Below are positions 1 to 7,267 of a stretch of 15,732 bases of DNA, piece after piece; the stretch's first letter is position 1; the number at the start of each line of letters is the position of its first letter. Made by a program: the position numbers and the translations under genes. The notes under the pieces are model-generated. The model searched no databases. It saw only the letters and a program-made list of their open reading frames with translations, and was not told the DNA's origin. Source of the stretch: Bacteroidales bacterium UBA1195 (GTDB lineage Bacteria; Bacteroidota; Bacteroidia; Bacteroidales; WCHB1-69); NCBI GenBank assembly GCA_002309855.1, contig DBYD01000046.1:250-15981 (forward strand). Reading direction: 5' to 3'.

Positions 1-71
1 GAAAGCGCATCCGCGCCGAAAGGCGAAAAAATGTCAGTAGCAATTATTATCAATTAAAAAGTAACTGAACG
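1..71. other. Window-edge leader upstream of the first secreted protein
   Basis: These bases precede the first gene. All three plus frames are open from the edge and stop at about 40, 57 and 68, so the tail of an upstream gene may be here but the frame cannot be chosen. No TAnnTTTG promoter element is visible, so the promoter is probably outside the window or the gene is co-transcribed from upstream. No strong Shine-Dalgarno sequence precedes the ATG at 72, which is usual in Bacteroidota. Confidence 0.3.
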
Positions 72-2924
72 ATGAGAAACACAGTTAAACTATTTGCAAT
101 CGCATGTTTTGCCATGCTGGGCAGCACATCATTTGCCCAATTGAGTACTGGCGAGAGTCCGGTGAGTTTCACCAAAAACCAACTGCAGTGGAATGCCCCG
201 GCAGTTACAATGCCTGCCCTGGATATGGATGTCATTAGCAGGGAGGACTCCATTGACAGGGGAAAAGGTCTTCCTCCAAGATTCGGTTATAGGCACGAGG
301 TGAATCTCAACTTGGAAAACGCGGGAGAGTGGAAAATGCTTCCGGATGGAGACAGGTTGTGGCACCTGACCATCGCATGTCCGGGAGCAAAGTCAATCAA
401 CCTGCTTTATGACAAATACTGGCTTCCGGAAGGAGCCAAGCTGTTCGTGTACAGCAAAGACAAGATACAAACTATCGGCGCCTTCACCTCAAAAAACAAT
501 AAAGGAACAAAGGATAATCTTCGGGGTTTTGCCACAGAATTGATTTTTAGCGACACTGTTGTAGTGGAGTATTTTGAACCGAAGAATGTGTCACGCAGAG
601 GTGTTGTTTCAATCTCGCATGTGGTGCAAGGATACACACACATCTATTCCAACAGAGGTCCTTTTGGTTTTGGATGTTCTGGGAGTTGTCAGGTGAATGT
701 GAACTGTTCGGAGGGGCAAAACTGGCAGAAAGAAAAGAATGCCGTAGCGTTAATCATAATGAATGGGAACAGTTATTTTACTGGTTCTTTAATAAATACA
801 GTTTCAAATGATTATAGTCCATTGCTTTTAACAGGTGCTCATTGCTTGGATTATCATGATGCTGTCAGTAGTTCTTATATAAATCATATTGTATTTTATT
901 GGAATTATGAATCCCCTACCTGTAGCAATCCTTTGAATGCACCCACATCATATACCACATCCGGAGCTGTGGTGCGTGCCAACATGGATTACACAACAGG
1001 CAGTGATTTTGCGTTACTTTACTTATTGGAGGATCCTAAAGATAATCCTAATATTCCCCTGTATTATTTAGGATGGGATAATTCCGGGAATACCGGCACT
1101 TCGTTCGTTTGCATCCATCATCCACGTGGAGACATAAAAAAGATTGCCACAAGAAACTCACCTTTTAATAATAATGGCATGTTATGGGATTTATTTTGGG
1201 ATCAAACAACAAACGGACATTGTGTTGCTTTAGAGGGGTCAGACGGTGCTTCTTTAATCAATAACAACAAACACATAATTGGCCAATTGTATTATTGTGA
1301 CCAATATGGCTGCTCTAATCCAGGTAATATAGTTTCTTCATTCGGCAAATTCTATGTCTCATGGACTGGAAATGGGGCGGTTGACAACAGGCGCAAGTTA
1401 CAGCCATGGTTGGACTCTTCAAACACGGGTGCGATAACGCATGACGGCATCGGCCTGATAAATGACCTTTACATCCGTGACACAATGACCGACAACGGTA
1501 CCGAACCGAGTCTAGTACGCCACCAGTGGGACAGTCCCGACATTTGGATTGAGGATTGTTTTAGCAATAAAATCATCAGGCCGTATGGAAACGGGACGTA
1601 TAAGGTTTGTGTGAAGGTACACAATCGCAGCGCATACCCGTCAAGAGGCACGGAGAGGCTGCTGCTCAACTGGGCGAAGGCTGGAGTTGATCTGGTTTGG
1701 AATAACAATTGGTCGGGTAACACTTATTTCACATGCGGACAACCCAAAGGGGGTTTCATAGACAGCGTACTTATCCCATCCATTCCTGCAAATGACAGTG
1801 TGGTGGTGAAAGTTGAGTGGCAGATACCGAGTCTGAACGCGTATGACAACTGTTCGGAATTCGGTGGTGACAAGTGGCACTTCTGTCTGCTCGCGCGTGT
1901 GCATGACGGTCATCCTATTGCCCATGAGAACGAGACAAATACCAGTGTTTACCAAATGACCCTTGACCACAACAATGTGGCATGGAAAAATTTGTATACA
2001 AACCAGGGAGGTGACGTGATAACTGTGGTTGCTGTCGGCAATGGCAAACCCATCATTCTGAATCGCATAATCAGCCTGTCACCGAAAGTGATCAGCAACA
2101 TTGGCAGCGTCACCGACTATGCCGAAGTTTACATCACCCTGGATGCGGGGCTGCTTGCAGCTATCAACAGCAACGCCAACATCATTGGTCTTGATTGGGT
2201 TAGCAGCAACACCCTGCGCTGGAATGGCGGCAGTGCGAGCATACCTGTGGCACTGCCTGCAAACAGCGACTACACGCTGAAAACCACCGTGCACTTCCTT
2301 GCCGACCAGATTCCCGCCAGCAACAACTTCGACTTCGACATCGTGCTGCGCAGCGCAACCGGTGACAGCATTCTTGGCGGTGAGCATTACCGGTGCGTAC
2401 GCACGAACGGTCGCTGGTTTGAGGCAGCCATAACCGCAACCACAAGCGGATTGGAGGGAGATCCTGTTGTACTGACTGCAACCGACATCAATGAGGATGC
2501 GGACTACCAGTGGTACGACGAACAGGGCAACAACATTGGCAACGGACTCACCTGCATTGTATATCCGCTGCAAAACACCTCATACACGCTGCGTGTCACT
2601 GCTGATGCGGACGGGTATCGTGCCTACGGCACAGAATTGGTGAACGTGACCGGAGGTGAACTGCGCCAGCTTACCCCAAATCCTGCCGACAACCAGGTCC
2701 GTATCGGCTACGCCTTGTCACGCAACGTCTCTGCGGCCACCCTCCAAATCCTTAACGGCAGTGGGCAGGTAGTTTACACCCAGGCGTTAAGCGGCGGAAA
2801 CGGCAGCAAGGTCATTGGCGAGGCAATTGTCAACACATCATCCCTTGCAGCCGGAAGCTACACCGTGCGATTAGTCTCCTCCAACGGCAAGGTACATGAC
2901 AGCAAGACGCTGGTGGTGAGATAA
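72..2924 (+). CDS. T9SS-secreted S1-family (lysyl endopeptidase-like) protein, probable pseudoprotease
   Basis: A 950-residue exported protein. Residues 1-22 form a signal peptide ending SFA before Gln23. Residues about 45-200 are an N-terminal pro-region shared with the protein at 10965. A trypsin-fold domain at about 220-450 carries the His motif TGAHC (His257), a family-typical IHHPRGD stretch and the Asp motif GSDFALL (Asp312). The nucleophile motif reads GSDGAS, with Asp391 where the family has Ser (GSSGS/C), so the domain is probably not a classical serine protease. A beta-rich module (about 460-680) of a type common in secreted Bacteroidota proteins follows, then an Ig-like segment (about 790-862) and a T9SS type A sorting domain (about 864-950: PNP, AAGSYTVRL, basic end). 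The protein is likely exported to the cell surface or medium. Bases about 741-1350, the protease domain, are far more AT-rich than the rest. The family is clear; inactivity is inferred from one position. Confidence 0.88.
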   Translation: MRNTVKLFAIACFAMLGSTSFAQLSTGESPVSFTKNQLQWNAPAVTMPALDMDVISREDSIDRGKGLPPRFGYRHEVNLNLENAGEWKMLPDGDRLWHLTIACPGAKSINLLYDKYWLPEGAKLFVYSKDKIQTIGAFTSKNNKGTKDNLRGFATELIFSDTVVVEYFEPKNVSRRGVVSISHVVQGYTHIYSNRGPFGFGCSGSCQVNVNCSEGQNWQKEKNAVALIIMNGNSYFTGSLINTVSNDYSPLLLTGAHCLDYHDAVSSSYINHIVFYWNYESPTCSNPLNAPTSYTTSGAVVRANMDYTTGSDFALLYLLEDPKDNPNIPLYYLGWDNSGNTGTSFVCIHHPRGDIKKIATRNSPFNNNGMLWDLFWDQTTNGHCVALEGSDGASLINNNKHIIGQLYYCDQYGCSNPGNIVSSFGKFYVSWTGNGAVDNRRKLQPWLDSSNTGAITHDGIGLINDLYIRDTMTDNGTEPSLVRHQWDSPDIWIEDCFSNKIIRPYGNGTYKVCVKVHNRSAYPSRGTERLLLNWAKAGVDLVWNNNWSGNTYFTCGQPKGGFIDSVLIPSIPANDSVVVKVEWQIPSLNAYDNCSEFGGDKWHFCLLARVHDGHPIAHENETNTSVYQMTLDHNNVAWKNLYTNQGGDVITVVAVGNGKPIILNRIISLSPKVISNIGSVTDYAEVYITLDAGLLAAINSNANIIGLDWVSSNTLRWNGGSASIPVALPANSDYTLKTTVHFLADQIPASNNFDFDIVLRSATGDSILGGEHYRCVRTNGRWFEAAITATTSGLEGDPVVLTATDINEDADYQWYDEQGNNIGNGLTCIVYPLQNTSYTLRVTADADGYRAYGTELVNVTGGELRQLTPNPADNQVRIGYALSRNVSAATLQILNGSGQVVYTQALSGGNGSKVIGEAIVNTSSLAAGSYTVRLVSSNGKVHDSKTLVVR

Positions 2925-2990
2925 CAGCATACCATTACTTATCAACACTAACCCGCCACATTACTTTAATTTTGAGAGTTTAGTTAGAAG

Positions 2991-3030
2991 ACAGGGCTCG
3001 ACGCCTCCCCGGCGCGGCCCTGTTGTTTTT
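2991..3030 (+). terminator. Intrinsic terminator after the first secreted protein
   Basis: ACAGGGC (2991-2997) pairs perfectly with GCCCTGT (3017-3023). An inner CGCC/GGCG pairing extends the stem, and the T-rich run TGTTTTT (3024-3030) follows. It lies 66 bases after the stop codon at 2924 and points with the plus-strand gene. On the minus strand the stem is not followed by a good T run, so it would be a weak terminator for the converging gene at 3079. Confidence 0.85.
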
Positions 3031-3069
3031 CATAACCCTTTGATTTCCTCCACCGGAATCCCCGTGGAT

Positions 3070-3089
3070 TGGTGGAATCTATTCCACCA
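3070..3089 (-). repeat. Inverted repeat spanning the stop codon of the AAA-ATPase-like gene
   Basis: TGGTGGAAT and ATTCCACCA form a near-perfect palindrome with two central bases. The minus-strand stop codon (bases 3079-3081) sits at its centre. No T run follows on the minus strand, so it does not look like a standard intrinsic terminator. It could act as a 3'-end RNA hairpin. A further GGTGGA on the minus strand (3049-3054) could pair with the same TCCACC arm, giving two mutually exclusive folds. Confidence 0.4.
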
Positions 3090-4668
3090 CCCATTCCCCG
3101 ACGGTCATGGTGTCGCGGGCGAACTGCACGCCGACCTTCACCACGCGGCGGCCTTCGGTCTGGTAGGGTATGGCGTAGCCCTTGCTGTTGATCTGTTCAA
3201 GGGCCTCCTGCGCGGTGCCGTTAACCTTCAGCTCGAACACCCAGGTTGTCTCCGGCATAAGCACCACGAAGTCAATGCGACCATTCTTGCACTTCACCTG
3301 CGTGCGTGCATAGACGTTCAGCATGTTGAATATTAGCCAGAAGGTGTACTCATAAAAGCCTTCGTAGTTCTTGACCTCCTCCAGCTTTTTCTGAAAGCCC
3401 TCCACGTAAGGAATTCCTGCCAGAAAGGCCTTCATCTCCTCCATGGCGGTGTCAATATCCTCCCGCTTCAGTGCACGCCAGAACTTGATGGCGAATCCGT
3501 CCTGCACGGCACTGCTGTCCAAACCGGTATAGGTGGGTATCAGGCCTTCTGTCAGTCCGGTACGCACCTCCTTGTTGGGAATAGCAAGCACGTATGAGTT
3601 GCCTTCCCTCTCATAATCCTTGATGGTAAGGTATCCGCTATGGTAAAGCAGTGGCAACGCTGTTGTCATCGCTTCGGTGGGACGGTCAAAGGCAGATGCC
3701 GAAGCCTCGATGCGGTCCATCGTGGTTATGTCGGTGCGGAAATGCCGCATCTGCCGGATTAGGAAGGTGGGAGTGCCGCTCTCGAACCAGTAGTTGGAAA
3801 GCATCTTGTCCCCGAACGCGTTCATCAGGCTGAACGGGTTATATACCTCCTCCGCTTTAGAGGAGAACCGATAGCCGTCGTATTGCGCTTTCAACTTGGA
3901 ATGCATCTCTTCAAACGAACAACCGAACACTTCAGCCATCTGCCGGATGTCCTCCGCCATGTCGGTGACAAGCTCCTGTTCCGTGATGCCGCATAGCGTG
4001 GAGTATTGCGGAAGCATTGAGATGTTCTTCAGGTTGTTGATGGTGGAGAAGATGCTCAGCTGCGAGAACTTGGTGATTCCGGTGATGAAGCAGAAGCGGA
4101 TCATGGCCTCATTGGCCTTCAGCGGCTGGTAGAACTCCTGCATCACTTGGCGGTATTCCGGCAGCAATTTCTCCTCATGCAACACATCAAGCAGCGGCGC
4201 ATCGTATTCGTCAATTATTACGGCAACCTGTGCTCCGGTCTGTTCGTAAGCGCGGCGTATCAGACCTGCCAACAGTTTTCCCGGAAGCGTTTCGGTTTTC
4301 TTTTTGCCGTATTTTTCCACCAAGGGATCCATCAAATAGAGCAGAGTTTTCTTAAGTTCTTTTGCCGAAGACTGGTTTTTCGCCACGCTCAAATCAACAT
4401 GAAACACCGGATAGGTTTTCCATTCCTTCTCCAGCTCCATGATTTTCAGCCCTTGGAACAATTCTTTCTCCCCTTTGAAATAGGAGTCCAGGGTGGTGGT
4501 GAGTAATGATTTTCCGAACCTGCGTGGACGGCTGAGGAACACAAAGGGGCTTTCCTTCGTCATTTTCCAGACAAGGTCGGTTTTGTCAATATACAGGTAA
4601 TTTTCCATCCTTAGCCTTTCAAAGGTTTGGATTCCAACGGGATATTTTCTTTCTGTCGTCTGCTCCAT
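3079..4668 (-). CDS. AAA-ATPase-like / PD-(D/E)XK nuclease-superfamily protein
   Basis: A 529-residue protein of the Bacteroidota family with an N-terminal AAA-ATPase-like domain and a C-terminal PD-(D/E)XK nuclease-like domain. Visible motifs are a P-loop-like RPRRFGKSLL (residues 47-56), a Walker B-like IIDEYDAPLLD (about 151-161), and near the C-terminus GRIDF (Asp466) followed by FELK (Glu479, Lys481), the D...ExK core of the nuclease fold. The cellular role of the family is not established; it is often present in many copies per genome. The open frame continues upstream to 4899, but I place the start at the ATG at 4668. That ATG matches the start of the paralogue at 15527, the 64 bases before it are conserved as non-coding promoter sequence in both copies, and the paralogue has an in-frame TGA (15473-15475) within that block. 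The gene is monocistronic by appearance, 242 bases from its upstream neighbour. Confidence 0.88.
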   Translation of the reverse strand: MEQTTERKYPVGIQTFERLRMENYLYIDKTDLVWKMTKESPFVFLSRPRRFGKSLLTTTLDSYFKGEKELFQGLKIMELEKEWKTYPVFHVDLSVAKNQSSAKELKKTLLYLMDPLVEKYGKKKTETLPGKLLAGLIRRAYEQTGAQVAVIIDEYDAPLLDVLHEEKLLPEYRQVMQEFYQPLKANEAMIRFCFITGITKFSQLSIFSTINNLKNISMLPQYSTLCGITEQELVTDMAEDIRQMAEVFGCSFEEMHSKLKAQYDGYRFSSKAEEVYNPFSLMNAFGDKMLSNYWFESGTPTFLIRQMRHFRTDITTMDRIEASASAFDRPTEAMTTALPLLYHSGYLTIKDYEREGNSYVLAIPNKEVRTGLTEGLIPTYTGLDSSAVQDGFAIKFWRALKREDIDTAMEEMKAFLAGIPYVEGFQKKLEEVKNYEGFYEYTFWLIFNMLNVYARTQVKCKNGRIDFVVLMPETTWVFELKVNGTAQEALEQINSKGYAIPYQTEGRRVVKVGVQFARDTMTVGEWVVE

Positions 4669-4732
4669 GGGCGTGTGTTTTTGATTTTGCAAATGTACTA
4701 AAAAATTGGATACGGATTTCCGCCGCACGGGG
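4669..4732 (-). promoter_or_regulatory. Conserved 64-bp promoter/leader block of the AAA-ATPase-like gene
   Basis: Read on the minus strand, the block ends immediately before the ATG and contains TACATTTG (4690-4697), a match to the Bacteroidota -7 consensus TAnnTTTG, preceded by a T run. It matches the block before the copy at 15527 at 60 of 64 positions without gaps, by hand count. Similarity fades abruptly beyond 4732. No good -33 TTTG was found at the usual spacing. Confidence 0.7.
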
Positions 4733-4910
4733 ACAGAAAAAAAACGAGATTTTCCTTCATTTTTACAACCATTTGTACCCCAGTATATTATAAATTTGCT
4801 ATATGTCGCCGACACATTATTCGATTTGGAAATTGCTCCCGGGTATAATATAGCCCTTGCAAGATTTGCCGTTCCATATATTCTTGTGTCAGACTCCAAT
4901 GATATTGTAA
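4733..4910. other. AT-rich intergenic stretch, no gene recognised
   Basis: This stretch separates the AAA-ATPase-like gene from the phosphatase gene. Both are read on the minus strand, so it holds the 3' trailer of the phosphatase. Short open frames cross it on both strands but show no recognisable protein. No hairpin with a T run was found. Confidence 0.4.
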
Positions 4911-5480
4911 TCAGAAAGGGGGAATAGTATGAAAAAATTTCCCCAACCGCTGCGCGAAGTCATACAATGATTCGCATTGCAAATCGGCATCAGGCCAGGA
5001 TGCGGCGGCACCGGGGATGAAGACCGTATACATCCCCGCCTTTTCGCCGAAAAGCATATCCGACACCGCGTCCCCCACCATCACAGAGCGTGAGAAATCC
5101 ACATCCGGAAAATCCCTCTGCGCCTGCAGGGCCATGCCGATCTCCGGTTTCCTGAAGGGACTGTTCGCAGCGGCAAGCTCCGGACAGAAATAGATGCGGT
5201 CGAACGGGAATTCCAGCTCCGCCTCCATGTAGCCGTGCACCTGCTCAAGATCCTGCACGTCCATAAGACCCTTGCCGATACCCTGCTGGTTTGTAACCAG
5301 AAAGATGCGTCCGAACCGCCGTCGCAGATGCGCCATAGCCTCCCGCACATCCGGCAAAATCACAAACTCGGCGGGATTCCGCACATATCCGTCCACAATC
5401 CGCTCGTTGATAACACCGTCCCTGTCAAGAAAAAGGGACCAACTCCTGTCAATCTCCCCAATGGGCAATACTTTCTTCAT
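4911..5480 (-). CDS. gmhB: HAD-IIIA phosphatase, GmhB-like (heptose bisphosphate phosphatase family)
   Basis: A 189-residue HAD-superfamily phosphatase. The nucleophile motif FLDRDGVIN gives Asp19 and Asp21, the second motif is LVTNQQG (Thr63), Lys111 lies in FRKP, and the acidic motif is VGDAVSD (Asp137, Asp141). Length and motif spacing fit GmhB, which removes a phosphate from D-glycero-D-manno-heptose bisphosphate in the cytoplasm during ADP-heptose synthesis for LPS. Classical GmhB has a zinc loop with several Cys/His ligands between motif II and the FRKP Lys. Here the loop is CPELAAANSPFRKP with one Cys and no His, so zinc is probably not bound and the substrate may differ (another sugar phosphate or histidinol phosphate). 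No other heptose gene is in the window. The gene is divergent from nadB across 63 bases. The fold is certain; the substrate is an inference. Confidence 0.8.
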   Translation of the reverse strand: MKKVLPIGEIDRSWSLFLDRDGVINERIVDGYVRNPAEFVILPDVREAMAHLRRRFGRIFLVTNQQGIGKGLMDVQDLEQVHGYMEAELEFPFDRIYFCPELAAANSPFRKPEIGMALQAQRDFPDVDFSRSVMVGDAVSDMLFGEKAGMYTVFIPGAAASWPDADLQCESLYDFAQRLGKFFHTIPPF

Positions 5481-5506
5481 ACCAATAATGATAACGTATT
5501 TTTAGT

Positions 5507-5514
5507 TACTTTTG
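5507..5514 (+). promoter_or_regulatory. Putative nadB promoter -7 element
   Basis: TACTTTTG matches the Bacteroidota TAnnTTTG element and follows a T-rich stretch. It lies 29 bases before the nadB ATG at 5544, predicting a 5' leader of roughly 20-25 bases. A -33 TTTG at the expected distance is not obvious. The element lies in the 63-base divergent region shared with the phosphatase gene. It supports the 5544 start, because the longer open frame would begin far upstream of it, inside the opposite-strand gene. Confidence 0.6.
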
Positions 5515-5543
5515 TATTTTGGAACCATATTATTTTTACAATA

Positions 5544-7118
5544 ATGAAAGAGGTTGATTTTCTGGTTATTGGTTCCGGCATTGCCGGACTGAGCTTCGCC
5601 TTGAAGGTGGCGGATTACGGAAAAGTCTGCGTTTTGACGAAGGCGGACGCCGCAGAAGGCTCCACACGATACGCGCAAGGCGGCATTGCTGCGGTCATCT
5701 ACGACACCGACAGTTTTGAAAAGCACATCCAGGACACGCTGGTGGCCGGTGCAGGCATCTGCGACGAGGAGACGGTCCGCATGACCATCACTGAGGCGCC
5801 GGAACGCATCAAGGAGCTAATCCGCTACGGCATACGTTTTGACAAACGTCCGGACGGGCTGTACGACCTGCACCGCGAGGGCGGACACTCCAACTTCCGC
5901 ATACTGCACCACAAGGACAACACCGGTGCGGAGGTGGAACGTGGGCTGCTGGAGGAGATCCACAACCATCCTAACATCGAGCTAATTGAAAACCAGTATG
6001 CTGTTGAAATCATCACCCAGCACCATCTGGGGCAGTGGGTCACACACCACACACCGGACATAGAGTGCTACGGTGCATACGTGCTGGACTCCCGAACAAA
6101 AAAGGTGGAGACCTACCTTGCCAAAGTGACCCTGCTGGCCACCGGCGGCAGCGGGAACGTCTACACCACCACCACCAACCCGCTCACAGCCACCGGCGAC
6201 GGAGTTGCAATGGTGCACCGTGCAAGGGGGAAGGTGGCCGACATGGAGTTTGTGCAGTTCCACCCGACCAGCCTGTACCATCCGGGTGAGAAGCCGGCAT
6301 TCCTGATCACCGAGGCGCTGCGCGGTGCAGGAGCCATCCTTAAGACCATCAAGGGTGAGGAGTTCATGCAGAAATACGACTCGCGGCTTTCGCTCGCGCC
6401 AAGGGACATTGTCGCCCGCGCCATTGACAATGAAATGAAAATCAGCGGGGCGGAATACCTGTATCTGGATGCCCGCCATCTGGGGAAAAGGGCGCTGATG
6501 GAGGGATTCCCGAACATTTTCGCCAAATGTCTGGACCTCGGAATAAACATATCAAACGATATGATTCCGATACGTCCGGCGGCGCACTACCAGTGCGGCG
6601 GCATCCTTGTGGACCGCAACGGCGAATCGTCGATCCGGCACCTTTATGCAGCAGGCGAATGCTCACGCACCGGACTGCACGGAGGCAACCGCCTGGCATC
6701 CAACTCACTATTGGAAGCCATAGTGTACGCCCACAATGCGGCGATGGATGCCATCCGGAAAATAAAAGATATCAGCATCTGTCACGAAGTGCCGGACTGG
6801 AACGCTGAAGGGCTGGTATTCAACGAGGAGATGGTGCTGGTGACCCAGACCCGCAAGGAGCTTCAGGAACTGATGTCAAACTACGTGGGCATTGTCCGCT
6901 CCGACCTCCGACTGAAACGGGCATACGACCGGCTGAGCCTGATCTACAAGGAGACGGAAGACCTCTACAAACGCTCCGTCCTTACCGAGGAGTTGAGCGA
7001 ACTGCGGAATCTGATCGCCTGCGCATACCTGATTATCCGCGCCGCCTCCCAGAGAAAGGAGAGCATCGGGCTGCACTATTCGGTAAATTATCCACCGGTT
7101 GAAAAACAAATAAATTGA
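5544..7118 (+). CDS. nadB: L-aspartate oxidase
   Basis: A 524-residue flavoprotein that oxidises L-aspartate to iminoaspartate, the first step of de novo NAD synthesis in the cytoplasm; quinolinate synthase (NadA) takes the product. The N-terminal FAD-binding motif is GSGIAG (residues 10-15). Other family signatures are STRYAQGGIAAV, HREGGHSNFRI, GDGVAMVHRA, EFVQFHPTSL, AAHYQCGGI and GLHGGNRLASNSLLEA, which distinguish NadB from its fumarate-reductase/succinate-dehydrogenase flavoprotein relatives. The helical C-terminal domain is complete and length is typical. The open frame begins at 5235, but the first 103 codons lie antisense to the phosphatase gene and before the promoter element. The ATG at 5544 gives a protein starting right at the FAD-binding strand. 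nadA and nadC are not adjacent. Confidence 0.96.
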   Translation: MKEVDFLVIGSGIAGLSFALKVADYGKVCVLTKADAAEGSTRYAQGGIAAVIYDTDSFEKHIQDTLVAGAGICDEETVRMTITEAPERIKELIRYGIRFDKRPDGLYDLHREGGHSNFRILHHKDNTGAEVERGLLEEIHNHPNIELIENQYAVEIITQHHLGQWVTHHTPDIECYGAYVLDSRTKKVETYLAKVTLLATGGSGNVYTTTTNPLTATGDGVAMVHRARGKVADMEFVQFHPTSLYHPGEKPAFLITEALRGAGAILKTIKGEEFMQKYDSRLSLAPRDIVARAIDNEMKISGAEYLYLDARHLGKRALMEGFPNIFAKCLDLGINISNDMIPIRPAAHYQCGGILVDRNGESSIRHLYAAGECSRTGLHGGNRLASNSLLEAIVYAHNAAMDAIRKIKDISICHEVPDWNAEGLVFNEEMVLVTQTRKELQELMSNYVGIVRSDLRLKRAYDRLSLIYKETEDLYKRSVLTEELSELRNLIACAYLIIRAASQRKESIGLHYSVNYPPVEKQIN

Positions 7119-7189
7119 ATTTATGTAGGTTAGCATTTTCACTGCGATTCTTTGCCAACGTATGCGCCAATTGGTATCCGATTTTTTGT

Positions 7190-7197
7190 TACATTTG
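7190..7197 (+). promoter_or_regulatory. Putative promoter -7 element of the 7268-13205 gene set
   Basis: TACATTTG matches TAnnTTTG and is followed by CAAA, as in the elements before the two AAA-ATPase-like genes; a T run precedes it. An imperfect -33 candidate (TTGG at 7171-7174) is closer than the usual spacing. The element is 70 bases before the ATG at 7268, leaving an AT-rich 5' leader of about 60 bases in which no riboswitch fold was recognised. The 149-base gap between nadB and 7268 contains nothing else evident. Confidence 0.6.
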
Positions 7198-7267
7198 CAA
7201 ATTGTATGTGAAAACTTTAAAGTAAGAGTATTAATTTTTTGAATAAACTAAATAACAAGTAGTTAAA

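Noticed and set aside
2079..2573. Minus-strand open frame of 164 codons within the first secreted protein
   Set aside because: It is antisense to a strongly supported coding frame with the Ala/Val/Cys-rich look of a shadow, and has no motif or promoter.
4669..4899. N-terminal extension of the AAA-ATPase-like gene upstream of 4668
   Set aside because: The extension covers the conserved promoter block. The paralogue has an in-frame stop at the matching place, so the block is non-coding.
4706..4927. Plus-strand open frame of 73 codons, with a TAAATTTG at 4791-4798 on the same strand
   Set aside because: The TAnnTTTG match lies inside the frame rather than before it and has a TTTG at the wrong spacing (15 bases). 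The frame crosses the promoter of the opposite gene and has no recognisable motif.
5235..5543. N-terminal extension of nadB
   Set aside because: It is antisense to the phosphatase gene and lies before the promoter element. NadB proteins begin close to the FAD-binding motif.
7110..7124. AT-only palindrome at the end of nadB as a possible terminator
   Set aside because: The ATAAATT/AATTTAT stem is weak, has a one-base loop and lacks a following T run. It is likely chance in AT-rich sequence.
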